A stretch of DNA of 64,000 nt from an uncultured Lachnospiraceae bacterium (GCA_910578085.1 CAJTPM010000001.1:90176-154175), one strand, 5' to 3'. Counted from the first letter of the stretch, positions 25,822 through 35,390 are shown. Notes: generated by a model from the sequence alone, not told the origin. Numbers and translations are program-made.

Positions 25822-27063
25822 CTAACGGTATTTTCTCTGCTTTCCGCAAAAAACAAGCTGTCCCGCCGCACCGAAAATCAGGCACCACAAAAACCCATAC
25901 ACAATGAATCTCCCTCCGATTCCGTTTCCTCCGGCTATACTCTGCAATATTACTTCCATACAGATGCCGCCCGGAAGTCTGCCACATATTTCGGTCAGCG
26001 ATCCCGGCAAAAATACTGTGGGCAGGAATCCTCCTGCGCCAAAAAATCCCACCAGCCCCCAAACAACACTCATGAGCACCCCGGCGACGACGGTGGGGGC
26101 GGCCTCAAAGAAAAAGCTGTACTGCATAGTCAACATAACGCCACATAACAAACCTGGAATCAACAATCCTGCATCTTTTACCAGGATCATCAGCACCAGA
26201 AACGGCGCCAGATACCACAGGAAAAACAGAAACTGTTTTACCCCTCTCTGAAAAAGCAGCGGAATTCCCCGTCTCGCCAGGAGAAGCATCATGTTATCCT
26301 TCCGTGTCTCCCAAAAGCCGCCGATACCTGCTCCCCATAAAAGCAGAACCAGTGTCAGTCCTGCCGACAGATAATATTCTTTGATCTCCACTGTTTCAAA
26401 AGCACTGACCGTTTCCTTTTCAAACCAGTCCTCCCGCTCCAACACCAGCCCCAAATGAAACAGATCCAATATCCTGCCCATCTCTTCCGGATCTTCCACC
26501 TGCATCTCATATAACAAAAGCGTCTCAGCCTGAGGTACATCGATCAGCGCCACTCCGCACTCCGTCAACTGAGCGAGCAGGCGTTTTTGCAGATAGCGTT
26601 CCGTATTATCAACGCCCTCACTCATAATCACTTGTACCGGTATATTCGTTCCATCCATAATGGACTGCACCGTTCTCTCCGGAACGATGATACAGGCCGT
26701 CAATTCCTCTCGCTCCAACATGGCCTGTATCTTCCGCTCCTCACCGGATTTTCCCCGCATTCCGTCGATTTCCTCAGAGGATATCTCCCGAAACTCCACA
26801 AGTCCCTCCGTGCTCTCCATCTGACTTACATATTCCCTGATCGCCGCAGACGCAAAATCCTCCCCTTCCATGTACAGTCCCACCTGAAAAGGCTTCACTT
26901 CCAACGCTTCCGGCAAAAGCCTTCCGGCCAGAAAAGCGAAAAACGCTGCCAGAAGCACTGCGGTAAACAAGGATATCATAAAGCCTGGCAATATATGAAG
27001 AAAACGCTTTGCTTCTATTTTAATATACTGTCTCACCTGTTCCCCCGTTTCTGCCGACGCCAT
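25822..27063 (-). CDS. ABC-2 type transporter permease
   Basis: The protein has 413 residues from the ATG at 27063, which has AGGAG ten bases upstream; an ATG at 27072 is too close to it. It has an N-terminal helix (about 20-45), an outside domain (about 50-230) and about six C-terminal helices. The layout matches the 24435-25622 protein though sequence similarity is low. The two presumably form the channel powered by the ATPase at the head of the operon. Substrate is unknown; no export peptide gene is nearby. Confidence 0.8.
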   Translation of the reverse strand: MASAETGEQVRQYIKIEAKRFLHILPGFMISLFTAVLLAAFFAFLAGRLLPEALEVKPFQVGLYMEGEDFASAAIREYVSQMESTEGLVEFREISSEEIDGMRGKSGEERKIQAMLEREELTACIIVPERTVQSIMDGTNIPVQVIMSEGVDNTERYLQKRLLAQLTECGVALIDVPQAETLLLYEMQVEDPEEMGRILDLFHLGLVLEREDWFEKETVSAFETVEIKEYYLSAGLTLVLLLWGAGIGGFWETRKDNMMLLLARRGIPLLFQRGVKQFLFFLWYLAPFLVLMILVKDAGLLIPGLLCGVMLTMQYSFFFEAAPTVVAGVLMSVVWGLVGFFGAGGFLPTVFLPGSLTEICGRLPGGICMEVILQSIAGGNGIGGRFIVYGFLWCLIFGAAGQLVFCGKQRKYR

Positions 27064-27379
27064 ATCAGGCATTCTCCTGTCCCACTCTCATGCCCTCATA
27101 CCCTGACAGGCCCTGCTGTACAGACTCCATGTTCTCCTCACTTGGCAGGTTATGCGCCTGACTACATATTCTTACAGTCTGACAGGCTCTGCCACATTGA
27201 TCTCATGCTGCTACAGTCTAACCGCCCTACTGCACCAGATCCATGCTCCCACAACCTGACCGCCCTACTGCACCAGATCCATGCTCCCATAATCTGACCA
27301 CGCTACTGCATCGGTCCATACCCCCATAACCTGACAGGCTCTGCTACACATCCTCCATGCCCTCCCCGCCTGACAGCCT
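27064..27379 (-). repeat. degenerate 37-39 bp tandem repeat array in the ABC operon
   Basis: About eight units fill the 316-bp spacer. The best two are nearly identical, with ACCGCCCTACTGCACCAGAT starting at 27221 and again at 27259 (38-bp period). Others diverge but keep CTGAC and CATGC anchors. There are no unique spacers, so it is not a CRISPR array. No conserved frame is translated through it. Confidence 0.7.
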
Positions 27380-28951
27380 CTACTGCATCAGTCTCATATA
27401 CCCGCTATAATTTTCATATATATTTTTTGTACACTCCGCTAAAAACACCACCGTCTCCAGCTCGTTCATCTCTACGATCCGATATTCTTTCCTCGATGGC
27501 ATCTGTATTTCCCCTTCAAGCGGTGCAAAGGTTATTTCTCCGCTGCCTCTGCCGACCACTTCTCCCTGTGATTTCAACACAAGATTTTCCACTTCGATCG
27601 AAAGCTTTCCACCGGCAAAGTTGCTTTTTCTCATATCGTTTTCTTCTCCTGTGTCGACGTTTTCAGTATCAGTACCCTTTACCGCATCAATACTTTTTCC
27701 TGTTTCAGTACCTTTCGCATCCTCAGCGCTTTCACTGGCGGCTGCCCGCTCCCCGCGCACCCCTGCCTCAAGCGAAAACTCCCACACATTTTCCCGTTCT
27801 TTCACAAATGTGCTACATTCCATGCTATAGGAGCCTGCCACATCCCTGTTCTTTTCCAGAATAATAGTTCCTTCTATCTCCGCCAGATCAGCCAGATCTG
27901 ATGTACTCTCTGATTCCTCAAAAATTCCTGTCCCTATTTTCTCCCGCAAACCGGAAAGCACCTGCGCTGCGTTCACAACTCCTTTACTTTCCAGTTCCAG
28001 CCTGTCTACCACCGCCTCCGTCCCAGTCAGATTTAAAGCTGCGTGCCCCTCCCAGATACCTGTCGCAAGCTTTTCACCTGGCAGCGTACAGATTCGAACG
28101 ATCCGCTTCTCCTGATCCAGATACACACCCAGTCTGATATCCCCCACCAGATCCGGGAAAAGGGCCTTCAGCTCTTCCTCCGGCAGAATAACCAGATAAC
28201 AGATCGTTTGAAGCTCATTTCCCGCCGCATCTGCCAATACATATTCCTCCAGCTGTCCCGCCTGTTCCTCATTCAGCAATCCCTCTTTCTGCGCCTTTTC
28301 AACTTTTATAACTTTCATCTTCTCATAAACAGCACGCAGTTTTTCACTGTTTTTTTCCAGAAAATCGGCAGCTGAAAACGGCTCCACCATAAAACTTCGG
28401 AATAATGCCGCGTCTATCCTGCGGTCGATCTCAAGATCCTGCCCGGTCAGCTTCTCCACTCCTCTTTTCACCGCCGAATCATTCCACTGCCCGCTGATAT
28501 TTTCGGCCCCTAATACAACGCTACCTTCCCACACGGAAGGCACCTGCAAATAGAGGCTGTCGGCAGTTCCCCAGAGAGAGCCTTCCGCAATTTGCGCATT
28601 CGCCACGCTGACACTGCTTTCCATGTCCAAAAGCTGTCGCTCCATATCACGCCTGATTTTGCCGTCGATCCCAACCGTAATGTTCTGCAGTTCCGGCATT
28701 CCGCCGATGTTGACAGAATATTCTGCCTCCACATTTTCGCTGCCGATCTGATTGAGGGCATCTGTCCAGAAATGTTCCCCCATCTCTTCTTCCAGTGCCG
28801 TCACCTCCTTCGCCAGCTCCATCAGGCCTTCGGCCAGCGGATTTTTCCGTAAAGCAAAGGCTACTGCAGCTATCGCTCCTGCCAGACATACTATGACAGC
28901 ACCGCATGCCGTTATCAGGATCATCTGCTTCCTTTTATTATTCTTCTCCAA
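27380..28951 (-). CDS. membrane-anchored protein of the ABC operon, unrecognised
   Basis: The 523-residue protein has a short basic N terminus (MEKNNKRKQ), one transmembrane helix (about residues 10-33) and a large outside domain. That domain alternates beta-rich segments with acidic stretches. Near residues 400-445 there is a low-complexity region rich in Glu, Asp, Thr and Ala. I do not recognise a family. Its place between the ATPase and two permeases suggests an accessory or substrate-sensing subunit of the exporter. Confidence 0.7.
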   Translation of the reverse strand: MEKNNKRKQMILITACGAVIVCLAGAIAAVAFALRKNPLAEGLMELAKEVTALEEEMGEHFWTDALNQIGSENVEAEYSVNIGGMPELQNITVGIDGKIRRDMERQLLDMESSVSVANAQIAEGSLWGTADSLYLQVPSVWEGSVVLGAENISGQWNDSAVKRGVEKLTGQDLEIDRRIDAALFRSFMVEPFSAADFLEKNSEKLRAVYEKMKVIKVEKAQKEGLLNEEQAGQLEEYVLADAAGNELQTICYLVILPEEELKALFPDLVGDIRLGVYLDQEKRIVRICTLPGEKLATGIWEGHAALNLTGTEAVVDRLELESKGVVNAAQVLSGLREKIGTGIFEESESTSDLADLAEIEGTIILEKNRDVAGSYSMECSTFVKERENVWEFSLEAGVRGERAAASESAEDAKGTETGKSIDAVKGTDTENVDTGEENDMRKSNFAGGKLSIEVENLVLKSQGEVVGRGSGEITFAPLEGEIQMPSRKEYRIVEMNELETVVFLAECTKNIYENYSGYMRLMQ

Positions 28952-29219
28952 AATATGCTCCCTTCCTTTATACCGCCAACCTATACTGATCTACTCCCAC
29001 AGGCAACAAGCCGGGCAGCCTTACTTAAAGCCAGCTCCTGGTCAGCTTGGATATACTCAGCTACCGCAAGGGTGAAATACTAATATGCCCCCTGGGCACA
29101 TTCAGCTTTACTGCGGGTTATTTCACTTCAACTACTCACTTGGTCCTGCATTGCAGGTACTATAATATTCTGTATCATCCCTAAAATGCAGCAACCTGCT
29201 TTCCGCATCCTGGAATAGC
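28952..29219 (-). other. 268-bp spacer in the ABC operon
   Basis: No gene was found. A small dyad CCTGCA-TT-GCAGG lies near 29143-29155 and a TGCCCCCTGGGCA palindrome near 29086-29098. Neither resembles a terminator. All three spacers of this operon are long and apparently untranslated. Confidence 0.4.
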
Positions 29220-29855
29220 TCACGCCGTCACCAACTTCCCATCCCGCAACACATACCTTCTGTCCGCTATTTCCAGCTCACTCTGTTCATGGGAAGATAG
29301 CAACACCGTCCCGCCGTCCCTCTGATACTCTTTCAGCCAGGCATGCAGCACCTCCTTACACTCCATATCCAGTCCTGCCCCCGGCTCATCTAAAATCAGG
29401 ATCCGGGGATCTCCAACCATAGCGCACCCGACGCATACTCTCCTCTGCATCCCGCCGGACAAAGTATCCACCCGCTTTTTCAACACTTCCCTCAAGCCCA
29501 GCTTCTCGATCACGCCGCCTTCCATTTCCCTCTGCAACGCAACCTTCCCGCCATACCACAGAAGCAGGTTATCCTTTACGGTAAGCTCTGTAAAAAGCGG
29601 ATTATCCTGAGGCACATACCCGATCAGTTTCCCAAACTGCTTTTTCCGGATCTCTTTTCCTTCCAACAAAAGTTTCCCGCTCTTCGCCTTCTTTATTCCA
29701 GCCAGTATCGCAAACAGCGTAGACTTCCCACTGCCGTTTGCGCCCACAATCAGCGTGCTGCTCCCTTTTTCCAGATCCAGTGACAAATCCTTTAATACAA
29801 TTTTATTTCCATATCCCGCAGTGATGTCAACTGCCTGATAGATCATCTCGCCCAT
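29220..29855 (-). CDS. ABC transporter ATP-binding protein
   Basis: The protein has 211 residues from the ATG at 29855, which has GAGAGGA at good spacing. It carries Walker A GANGSGKST, the Q-loop in GYVPQDNP, signature LSGGMQRRVCVG, Walker B RILILDEPG and the H-loop histidine in LLSSHEQSE. It is the first gene of a four-gene exporter operon that ends at 24435. The short length and the neighbouring ABC-2 permeases indicate a drug- or peptide-type exporter. Confidence 0.9.
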   Translation of the reverse strand: MGEMIYQAVDITAGYGNKIVLKDLSLDLEKGSSTLIVGANGSGKSTLFAILAGIKKAKSGKLLLEGKEIRKKQFGKLIGYVPQDNPLFTELTVKDNLLLWYGGKVALQREMEGGVIEKLGLREVLKKRVDTLSGGMQRRVCVGCAMVGDPRILILDEPGAGLDMECKEVLHAWLKEYQRDGGTVLLSSHEQSELEIADRRYVLRDGKLVTA

Positions 29856-30240
29856 TTGCTTCCTCTCAGCTGTCTCTGTACTGCATAATGCATTTTTGAA
29901 CATTATATGATGAAACTCATCCCTCCGCGCTTTCAGCGCTTTATGTCCGATTCTTCAGACGTTTGCTCATTAAATATCAGAGGAAATCTTCCATTCCCCT
30001 TTAAAAAACAAATGTCTGCTTTGCTGCCGCTTGTTTTTCTTCTGTGGTTATTATATCATGTCCGCAAGCGGCCATGATACGCTTCGCGATACACACTCGC
30101 TTCGCTCGGCGCAGTATAATATCTGGCGATATCATACCATGAATCTGCGATTCATGATCGGCATTCGCCGCTCGCCGAATGTGCAAGCCCATTCTTCTCA
30201 CTAACGCTCATTATATCATCTATCTACCGTTTTCTCCACA
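29856..30240. other. intergenic stretch with palindromic hairpins
   Basis: No convincing gene was found. The plus strand has TATCATG/CATGATA (30054-30060 and 30073-30079) enclosing CCGC/GCGG, then CATGAATC/GATTCATG (30138-30145 and 30149-30156), then CATTCG/CGAATG (30162-30167 and 30176-30181). These stacked hairpins resemble the palindrome blocks in the butyrate operon. A promoter for the ABC operon should lie near 29,900 but no good match was seen. Confidence 0.5.
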
Positions 30241-30281
30241 AAAAATCGGCCGCACCGCTTCTTCGCAGCACAGCCGATTTT
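30234..30281 (-). terminator. intrinsic terminator downstream of the butyrate operon
   Basis: On the minus strand AAAATCGGC (30273-30281) pairs with GCCGATTTT (30242-30250), and the stem runs into a T tract. It is the best terminator candidate after etfA. Confidence 0.7.
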
Positions 30282-30312
30282 ATCTTGCATTATTTTATTA
30301 AGCCATTACCCA

Positions 30313-30463
30313 GCCGGGCGGAAAATATCTCTGTAGCAACCCTGCTTAAACGAAGACCACGTCCCGTGGTCATGTGCTTTAGCGAGGTCTCTCACGAGCT
30401 TAGCGTCCGCTGCGTTTAGCCCGGAGCGAGAGCGTGTTGCGGAAGAGATATTTTCCGCCCGGC
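30313..30463. repeat. 20-bp perfect inverted repeat enclosing nested hairpins after etfA
   Basis: The arms 30313-30332 and 30444-30463 are perfect complements and are separated by 111 bp. Inside, GACCACG/CGTGGTC forms a hairpin with a 3-base loop, and GCAAC pairs with GTTGC near the arms. The whole 151-bp unit could fold into a multi-branched RNA. No coding potential was seen. Confidence 0.75.
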
Positions 30464-30488
30464 GTCCGCAATACAAAATCCCAATTCC

Positions 30489-31532
30489 TTACTTATTCGC
30501 AATAGCCTCTTTCAGCTTCTCCGTCAGAGCCGGAACGATCTTATTGAGATCGCCTACGATACCATAATCAGCCACGTCAAAGATAGGCGCTGTCTCATCC
30601 TTGTTGATTGCGATGATGATATCGGATTCCTCCATACCTGCCAGATGCTGGATCGCACCGGAGATACCGATTGCAAAGTATACGTTCGGACGAACAGTCT
30701 TACCTGTCTGGCCTACCTGCAGATCTTTCGGCTTCCAGCCTGCATCCACAACCGCACGGGAGCAGCTCACCGTAGCGTCCAACACTGCTGCCAGATCCTC
30801 GAGGATCTTGAAGTTCTCGGGGCTTCCCACGCCACGTCCGCCGGAAACCAGGATCTTCGCATCCATGATATCCACCGTATCGGAAACAGCCTTCACCACT
30901 TCCAGGATCTCCACATACTTGTTATCAGGTGTGAAGCCAGGGTTGTAATTGATCACTTCCGCTTTTCTGCCTGCTTCTCTCGGAGCCTTCTGCATAACGC
31001 CCGGGCGAACCGTCGCCATCTGAGGACGGAACTCGGGACATGCGATCGTAGCGATGGTGTTGCCGCCGAATGCCGGACGAGTCATCAGCAGCTGGTTATG
31101 AAGCTGCTCTCTGCCAGGAATCGGGTTGATCGGGAAATCACCGATCTCAAGCTGCGTACAGTCTGCAGTCAGACCTGTATGGATCCTCGCGGATACACGG
31201 GGGCCCAGGTCACGTCCGATAGCTGTCGCACCGATCAGGAATACCTCAGGCTTATATTCGTTAATCACAGATGCCAGCGCATGCGCATAGGGCTCTGTTC
31301 TGTATTCTTTCAGTTCAGGATCGTCCACAACGATCACCTTGTCTGCACCGTATTCAGCCAGTTCGTCTGCCAGAGGAGCCACACCGCTCCCCACGAGAAC
31401 AGCCGTCACATCCACGCCCAGATCTTTTGCAAGGTCTTTTCCCTTGCCAACCAATTCCAAAGCAATTCCGCTGAGTACATTGTCTACCTGCTGGGCAAAG
31501 ACAAATACTCCTTTATAATCTTGAATATTCAT
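30489..31532 (-). CDS. etfA: electron transfer flavoprotein subunit alpha
   Basis: The protein has 347 residues from the ATG at 31532, which has GGAGG at proper spacing; the earlier in-frame ATG is part of that ribosome binding site. The C-terminal FAD domain shows GGRGVGSPENF and the QVGQTGKTVRPNVYFAIGIS segment. With EtfB and Bcd it forms the complex that reduces crotonyl-CoA to butyryl-CoA with NADH while passing electrons to ferredoxin (bifurcation). It is the last gene of the butyrate operon. Confidence 0.96.
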   Translation of the reverse strand: MNIQDYKGVFVFAQQVDNVLSGIALELVGKGKDLAKDLGVDVTAVLVGSGVAPLADELAEYGADKVIVVDDPELKEYRTEPYAHALASVINEYKPEVFLIGATAIGRDLGPRVSARIHTGLTADCTQLEIGDFPINPIPGREQLHNQLLMTRPAFGGNTIATIACPEFRPQMATVRPGVMQKAPREAGRKAEVINYNPGFTPDNKYVEILEVVKAVSDTVDIMDAKILVSGGRGVGSPENFKILEDLAAVLDATVSCSRAVVDAGWKPKDLQVGQTGKTVRPNVYFAIGISGAIQHLAGMEESDIIIAINKDETAPIFDVADYGIVGDLNKIVPALTEKLKEAIANK

Positions 31533-31577
31533 TGTTTGAACCTCCATTTATTCTGTTAATACCACCCGCAGTGCTCA

Positions 31578-32360
31578 TTAGATAACATGTTTTACTTTCA
31601 GCTTGTCAACGATGTAGTCAACGGATTCCGTAACATCGAGATTTACCTTCTCGCCGGCGCCCTTTCTCACCTTATCGGAAGCTCTCGCGATCTGTGTCGG
31701 AGAACCTTTCAGACCAAGGTTACTATCCTCTACATCTTTCAGATCTGCTCTGCCCCACACGGTGATCTCCGCATCATAAGCATCGAAGATCCCGCCGGGT
31801 GTCATATAACGAGGCTCATTGAGTTCAGCCAGTGCTGTGATCAGACAGGGCATTTTTGCCTTTAATACATGATATCTGTCGTCATACTGACGCTGTACGA
31901 TCACGCTGTCGCCTTCGATCTTGATATCCTGTGCATAGCTGATAACAGGGATATTCAGATGTTCGGAGATCTGAGGGCCAACCTGCGCGGTATCGCCATC
32001 GATCGCCTGACGGCCTGTGATGATCAGATCGTATTCCAGATTGCGGATCGCGCCTGCCAGTGTCTGGCTGGTAGCCCATGTATCCGCGCCGCCGAGTACT
32101 CTGTCTGTCACAAGGATTCCCTTGTCTGCGCCCATTGCCAGTGCCTCGCGAAGCACTTCCTCCGCCTTGGGCAGTCCCATTGTCACAACGGTAACTTCCG
32201 CACCATACTGATCTTTTAATCTAAGAGCTGCTTCCAGACCTGCTTTGTCATCAGGATTCATGATAGCAAGCATTGCGCCACGGTCCAGCGTACCATCGGG
32301 ATTGAATTTTACGCCGCCCTTTGTATCAGGCACCTGTTTTACACAAACAACAACTTTCAT
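31578..32360 (-). CDS. etfB: electron transfer flavoprotein subunit beta
   Basis: The 260-residue protein starts MKVVVCVKQVPDTKGGVKF and contains the EtfB signature region (ALAMGADKGILVTD and LIITGRQAIDGDTAQVGP). In bifurcating complexes this subunit binds the second FAD. It lies 45 bp before etfA and follows a 164-bp hairpin-rich spacer after bcd, an unusual gap within this operon. Confidence 0.96.
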   Translation of the reverse strand: MKVVVCVKQVPDTKGGVKFNPDGTLDRGAMLAIMNPDDKAGLEAALRLKDQYGAEVTVVTMGLPKAEEVLREALAMGADKGILVTDRVLGGADTWATSQTLAGAIRNLEYDLIITGRQAIDGDTAQVGPQISEHLNIPVISYAQDIKIEGDSVIVQRQYDDRYHVLKAKMPCLITALAELNEPRYMTPGGIFDAYDAEITVWGRADLKDVEDSNLGLKGSPTQIARASDKVRKGAGEKVNLDVTESVDYIVDKLKVKHVI

Positions 32361-32397
32361 TGTAATTTCTCTCCTTTTTTTATTTTCTTTCTATTCT

Positions 32398-32528
32398 GTA
32401 AGACGGCGCTCGAAAATCTTCGATTTCCTCGCTCGCGGTGCAGCGTTGCACCGCTCTGCGCCGTCCTCTCCGCATGTTCGCCCCTGCAAGCAGGGCTCCC
32501 ATGCGCCTCGCACGGCTAACCGTCTTAC
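32398..32528. repeat. nested palindrome block between bcd and etfB
   Basis: Outer arms GTAAGACGG (32398-32406) and CCGTCTTAC (32520-32528) overlap the bcd stop codon. Inside lie GACGGCGC/GCGCCGTC (32402-32409 and 32458-32465), CGGTGCA/TGCACCG (32436-32442 and 32447-32453), CGCATG/CATGCG (32471-32476 and 32500-32505) and CCCTGC/GCAGGG (32482-32487 and 32490-32495). The GACGG arm can pair with two partners, so alternative folds are possible. No T run follows. Confidence 0.75.
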
Positions 32529-33691
32529 TTAAGCAATGCCGCGGAAATAACCATTCTCTGCACTTCGGATGTACCTTCGTAGATCTCCGTGATCTTGGCA
32601 TCACGCATCATGCGCTCTACATCGTACTCTCTCGTGTAACCGTAACCGCCGTGAAGCTGTACGGACTTTGTGGTAACTTCCATCGCCATCTCTGCTGCGT
32701 ACAGTTTCGCCATAGCTGCTTCTACGCCGTATGATGTCTTGTGATCTTTCACGTACTGATCTTTCGTCTTCGCCGCCTTGTAGACAAGAAGCTGTGCTGC
32801 CTGTGCCTTTGTGGCCATATCAGCAAGCTGGAACTGTGTATTCTGGAACTGTGCAATACTGCGTCCAAACTGTTTTCTCTCTTTTACGTAATCGATGGTT
32901 CTCTCCAGAGCGCCCTCGCCAAGGCCCAGAGCCTGTGCAGCGATACCGATACGTCCGCCGTCCAGCGTGTGCATCGCGATACCAAAGCCCTTGCCCTGCT
33001 GGCCGAGGATATTTTCTTTCGGAATACGGCAGTCTGTGAAGATCAGCTCATATGTAGAGGAACCGCGGATACCCATCTTCTTTTCCTTTGTACCGAAGGT
33101 AAAGCCCGGTGTTCCCTTCTCTACGATGAATGCGGAGATCTCTTTCTGCTTTCTACCGCGTTTTTCAATGGTGCCTGTCACTGCGATAATGACATAAACG
33201 TCAGCTTCCTTACCGTTTGTGATAAAGATCTTGGAGCCGTTCAGTACCCACTCGTCTCCGTCTAAAACAGCCTTTGTCTGCTGTCCCTGAGCATCTGTGC
33301 CCGCACCGGGCTCTGTCAGACCGAATGCGCCGATCTTGCGGCCTGCAGCCAGATCCGGCAGATATTTCTGTTTCTGCTCTTCCGTACCGTAGGTCAGGAT
33401 CGGATCGCAGCAGAGGGATGTATGGGCGGAAACAATAACACCTGTTGTGCCACAGACTTTGGAGAGTTCCTCCACGCACATCGCGTAAGTCAGATTATCG
33501 CAGCCCTGTCCGCCGTACTCCTTCGGAATCGGAATACCCATAAAGCCCGCTTTTGCCATTTTTTCTACTGTTGCGCGGGGGAATTCTTCTGTCTCGTCAA
33601 CTTCCTGCGCCAAAGGCTTTACCTCTTTTTCAGCAAATTCTCTGAAAAGAGTTCTCGCCATTTCATGTTTTTTAGATAAAGAAAAATCCAT
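32525..33691 (-). CDS. bcd: butyryl-CoA dehydrogenase (acyl-CoA dehydrogenase)
   Basis: The 388-residue flavoprotein reduces crotonyl-CoA to butyryl-CoA together with EtfAB. It has the FAD-binding GAFGLTEPGAGTDA block near residue 125, and the catalytic glutamate lies in KITEIYEGTSEVQRMVI near residue 370. Length and motifs are typical of short-chain Bcd. It follows hbd by 35 bp. Confidence 0.96.
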   Translation of the reverse strand: MDFSLSKKHEMARTLFREFAEKEVKPLAQEVDETEEFPRATVEKMAKAGFMGIPIPKEYGGQGCDNLTYAMCVEELSKVCGTTGVIVSAHTSLCCDPILTYGTEEQKQKYLPDLAAGRKIGAFGLTEPGAGTDAQGQQTKAVLDGDEWVLNGSKIFITNGKEADVYVIIAVTGTIEKRGRKQKEISAFIVEKGTPGFTFGTKEKKMGIRGSSTYELIFTDCRIPKENILGQQGKGFGIAMHTLDGGRIGIAAQALGLGEGALERTIDYVKERKQFGRSIAQFQNTQFQLADMATKAQAAQLLVYKAAKTKDQYVKDHKTSYGVEAAMAKLYAAEMAMEVTTKSVQLHGGYGYTREYDVERMMRDAKITEIYEGTSEVQRMVISAALLK

Positions 33692-33726
33692 GATTTATTT
33701 CCTCCATATTTATAAGATTTATATTT

Positions 33727-34566
33727 TTACTTAGAGTAATCAAAGAATCCTACGCCGGTCTTTCTGCCGAGTTTCTTCTCTTCCACCATCTTCTTAAGAA
33801 GCGGCTGCGGAGCGTACTTCTCGTCTTTTGTCTCTGTGTAGAGCACTTCCATGATAGCCAGGCAGATGTCCAGGCCAATCAGGTCGCCGAGGTGCAGGGG
33901 ACCCATCGGGTGGGATGCGCCCAGCTGCATAGCCACATCGATATCTTCTGCGGATGCCGTGCCTGCATCCAGAACGCCGATTGCTTCGTTGATCATCGGG
34001 ATCAGGATCCTATTCACAACAAAGCCCGGAGCTTCCTTCACTTCTACAGGAGTCTTGCCGATCTCTTTGGAGATCGCAACGATCTTATCTACCATCTCCT
34101 GGGGTGTGTTTTCGCCTTTGATGACCTCCACCAGTTTCATTCTGTCGGCGGGGTTGAAGAAGTGCATACCGATCATCGGTCTGTCCAGTCCTTCGCCGAT
34201 CTTTGTGATGGAGAGGGAAGAGGTATTGGATGCGAACATGCAGTCCTTTTTCACGATGCCCATCAGTTCTGTGAAGATGTTTTTCTTGATTTCCAGGTTC
34301 TCTAACGCAACTTCCACGATCAGGTCACAGTCTGTGCAGATACCGTTCAAGCCTGTGGTGATCTTGCCCATGATCTCGTCAGCCTTCTCCTGGGTGATCT
34401 TTTCCTTGCCTACAAGGAAGTTCATGTTCTTCTGAATTTTCGCTTTGCCGCCCTCAGCGTACTCTTCCTTGATGTCGCAGAGGCATACTTCGTAACCGTC
34501 AGTCATCGCGAATGCCTGCGCAATACCGGAACCCATTGTACCAGCGCCAATAATACCTACCTTCAT
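33727..34566 (-). CDS. hbd: 3-hydroxybutyryl-CoA dehydrogenase
   Basis: The 279-residue enzyme reduces acetoacetyl-CoA to (S)-3-hydroxybutyryl-CoA. It has the NAD(P) motif GIIGAGTMGSGIAQ (residues 4-17) and the catalytic histidine in MIGMHFFNPADRMKLVEV near residue 138. It lies 38 bp after crt in the operon. No deviation from the family was noticed. Confidence 0.96.
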   Translation of the reverse strand: MKVGIIGAGTMGSGIAQAFAMTDGYEVCLCDIKEEYAEGGKAKIQKNMNFLVGKEKITQEKADEIMGKITTGLNGICTDCDLIVEVALENLEIKKNIFTELMGIVKKDCMFASNTSSLSITKIGEGLDRPMIGMHFFNPADRMKLVEVIKGENTPQEMVDKIVAISKEIGKTPVEVKEAPGFVVNRILIPMINEAIGVLDAGTASAEDIDVAMQLGASHPMGPLHLGDLIGLDICLAIMEVLYTETKDEKYAPQPLLKKMVEEKKLGRKTGVGFFDYSK

Positions 34567-34604
34567 TTTAAAATCCTCCTGTTTAATATATTGATATGTT
34601 TATT

Positions 34605-35390
34605 TTAACAGTTTTTGAACGGCTCTTTCACTTTCTCCTTGTTCCTGTCGAGGAAAAATGCCATGCCGTATTTCTGGTCTTCCGTCTCAAAGCAGTCGCC
34701 GAAGAGCTTCTCTTCGATCACGATCGCCTCATCCATATTCACTTCCAGACCGTCATTGATCGCCTTCTTACAGTTACGCACTGCGATGGGCGCGTTCTTT
34801 GCGATGCCTGCCGCCATCTTCTGTGCCGCCGCCATCAGTTCTTCCTGCGGATAAACAGCGTTCACAAGTCCGATCCGGAGCGCTTCGTCAGCCTTGATAT
34901 TTCTCGCTGTGTAGATCAGCTGTTTCGCCATGCCGGGGCTTACCAGACGGGCTAATCTCTGGGTGCCGCCAAATCCGGGCGTAATGCCAAGGCCTACTTC
35001 CGGCTGGCCGAATACCGCATTGTCGGAACAGATACGGATATCGCAGCTCATGGAGATCTCACAGCCGCCACCCAGCGCAAAACCGTTCACTGCAGCGATC
35101 ACGGGGATCGGGAAAGTCTCCAGTTTTCTGAACACATCGTTGCCCTTCTTGCCGAAAGCTTCGCCTTCCGCCTTGGTCAGTGTGCTCATCTCGCCGATAT
35201 CAGCGCCCGCCACAAAGGATTTTGTGCCTGCGCCTGTCAGGATCAGGCATCTCACCTCATTCAGATCCACTGCGTCAAGGGTGGCGTTCAACTCATCCAG
35301 CACGGTGGAATTCAGTGCATTCAACGCCTTCTCACGGTTGATCGTAATTGTTCCGACCTGTCCGTTCACTTCATATAAAACAAATTCCAT
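34605..35390 (-). CDS. crt: 3-hydroxybutyryl-CoA dehydratase (crotonase)
   Basis: The protein has 261 residues from the ATG at 35390; an ATG at 35402 is only one base from the ribosome binding site and is less likely. Crotonase landmarks are AGADIGEMS, ALGGGCEISMSCDIRI and GQPEVGLGITPGFGGTQRL, holding the two catalytic glutamates. It dehydrates (S)-3-hydroxybutyryl-CoA to crotonyl-CoA. A 298-bp spacer with hairpins separates it from thl. Confidence 0.95.
   Translation of the reverse strand: MEFVLYEVNGQVGTITINREKALNALNSTVLDELNATLDAVDLNEVRCLILTGAGTKSFVAGADIGEMSTLTKAEGEAFGKKGNDVFRKLETFPIPVIAAVNGFALGGGCEISMSCDIRICSDNAVFGQPEVGLGITPGFGGTQRLARLVSPGMAKQLIYTARNIKADEALRIGLVNAVYPQEELMAAAQKMAAGIAKNAPIAVRNCKKAINDGLEVNMDEAIVIEEKLFGDCFETEDQKYGMAFFLDRNKEKVKEPFKNC

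Noticed and set aside
27219..27300. CRISPR-like repeats with a 38-bp period
   Set aside because: The repeats are contiguous without unique spacers and diverge quickly. No cas genes are present.
30001..30201. 66-codon ORF on the minus strand in the etfA-ABC spacer
   Set aside because: It runs through palindromic hairpins, lacks a ribosome binding site and has no similarity to a known protein.
30645..31559. 304-codon frame on the plus strand opposite etfA
   Set aside because: It is a mirror of a strongly conserved gene and has no similarity to a known protein.
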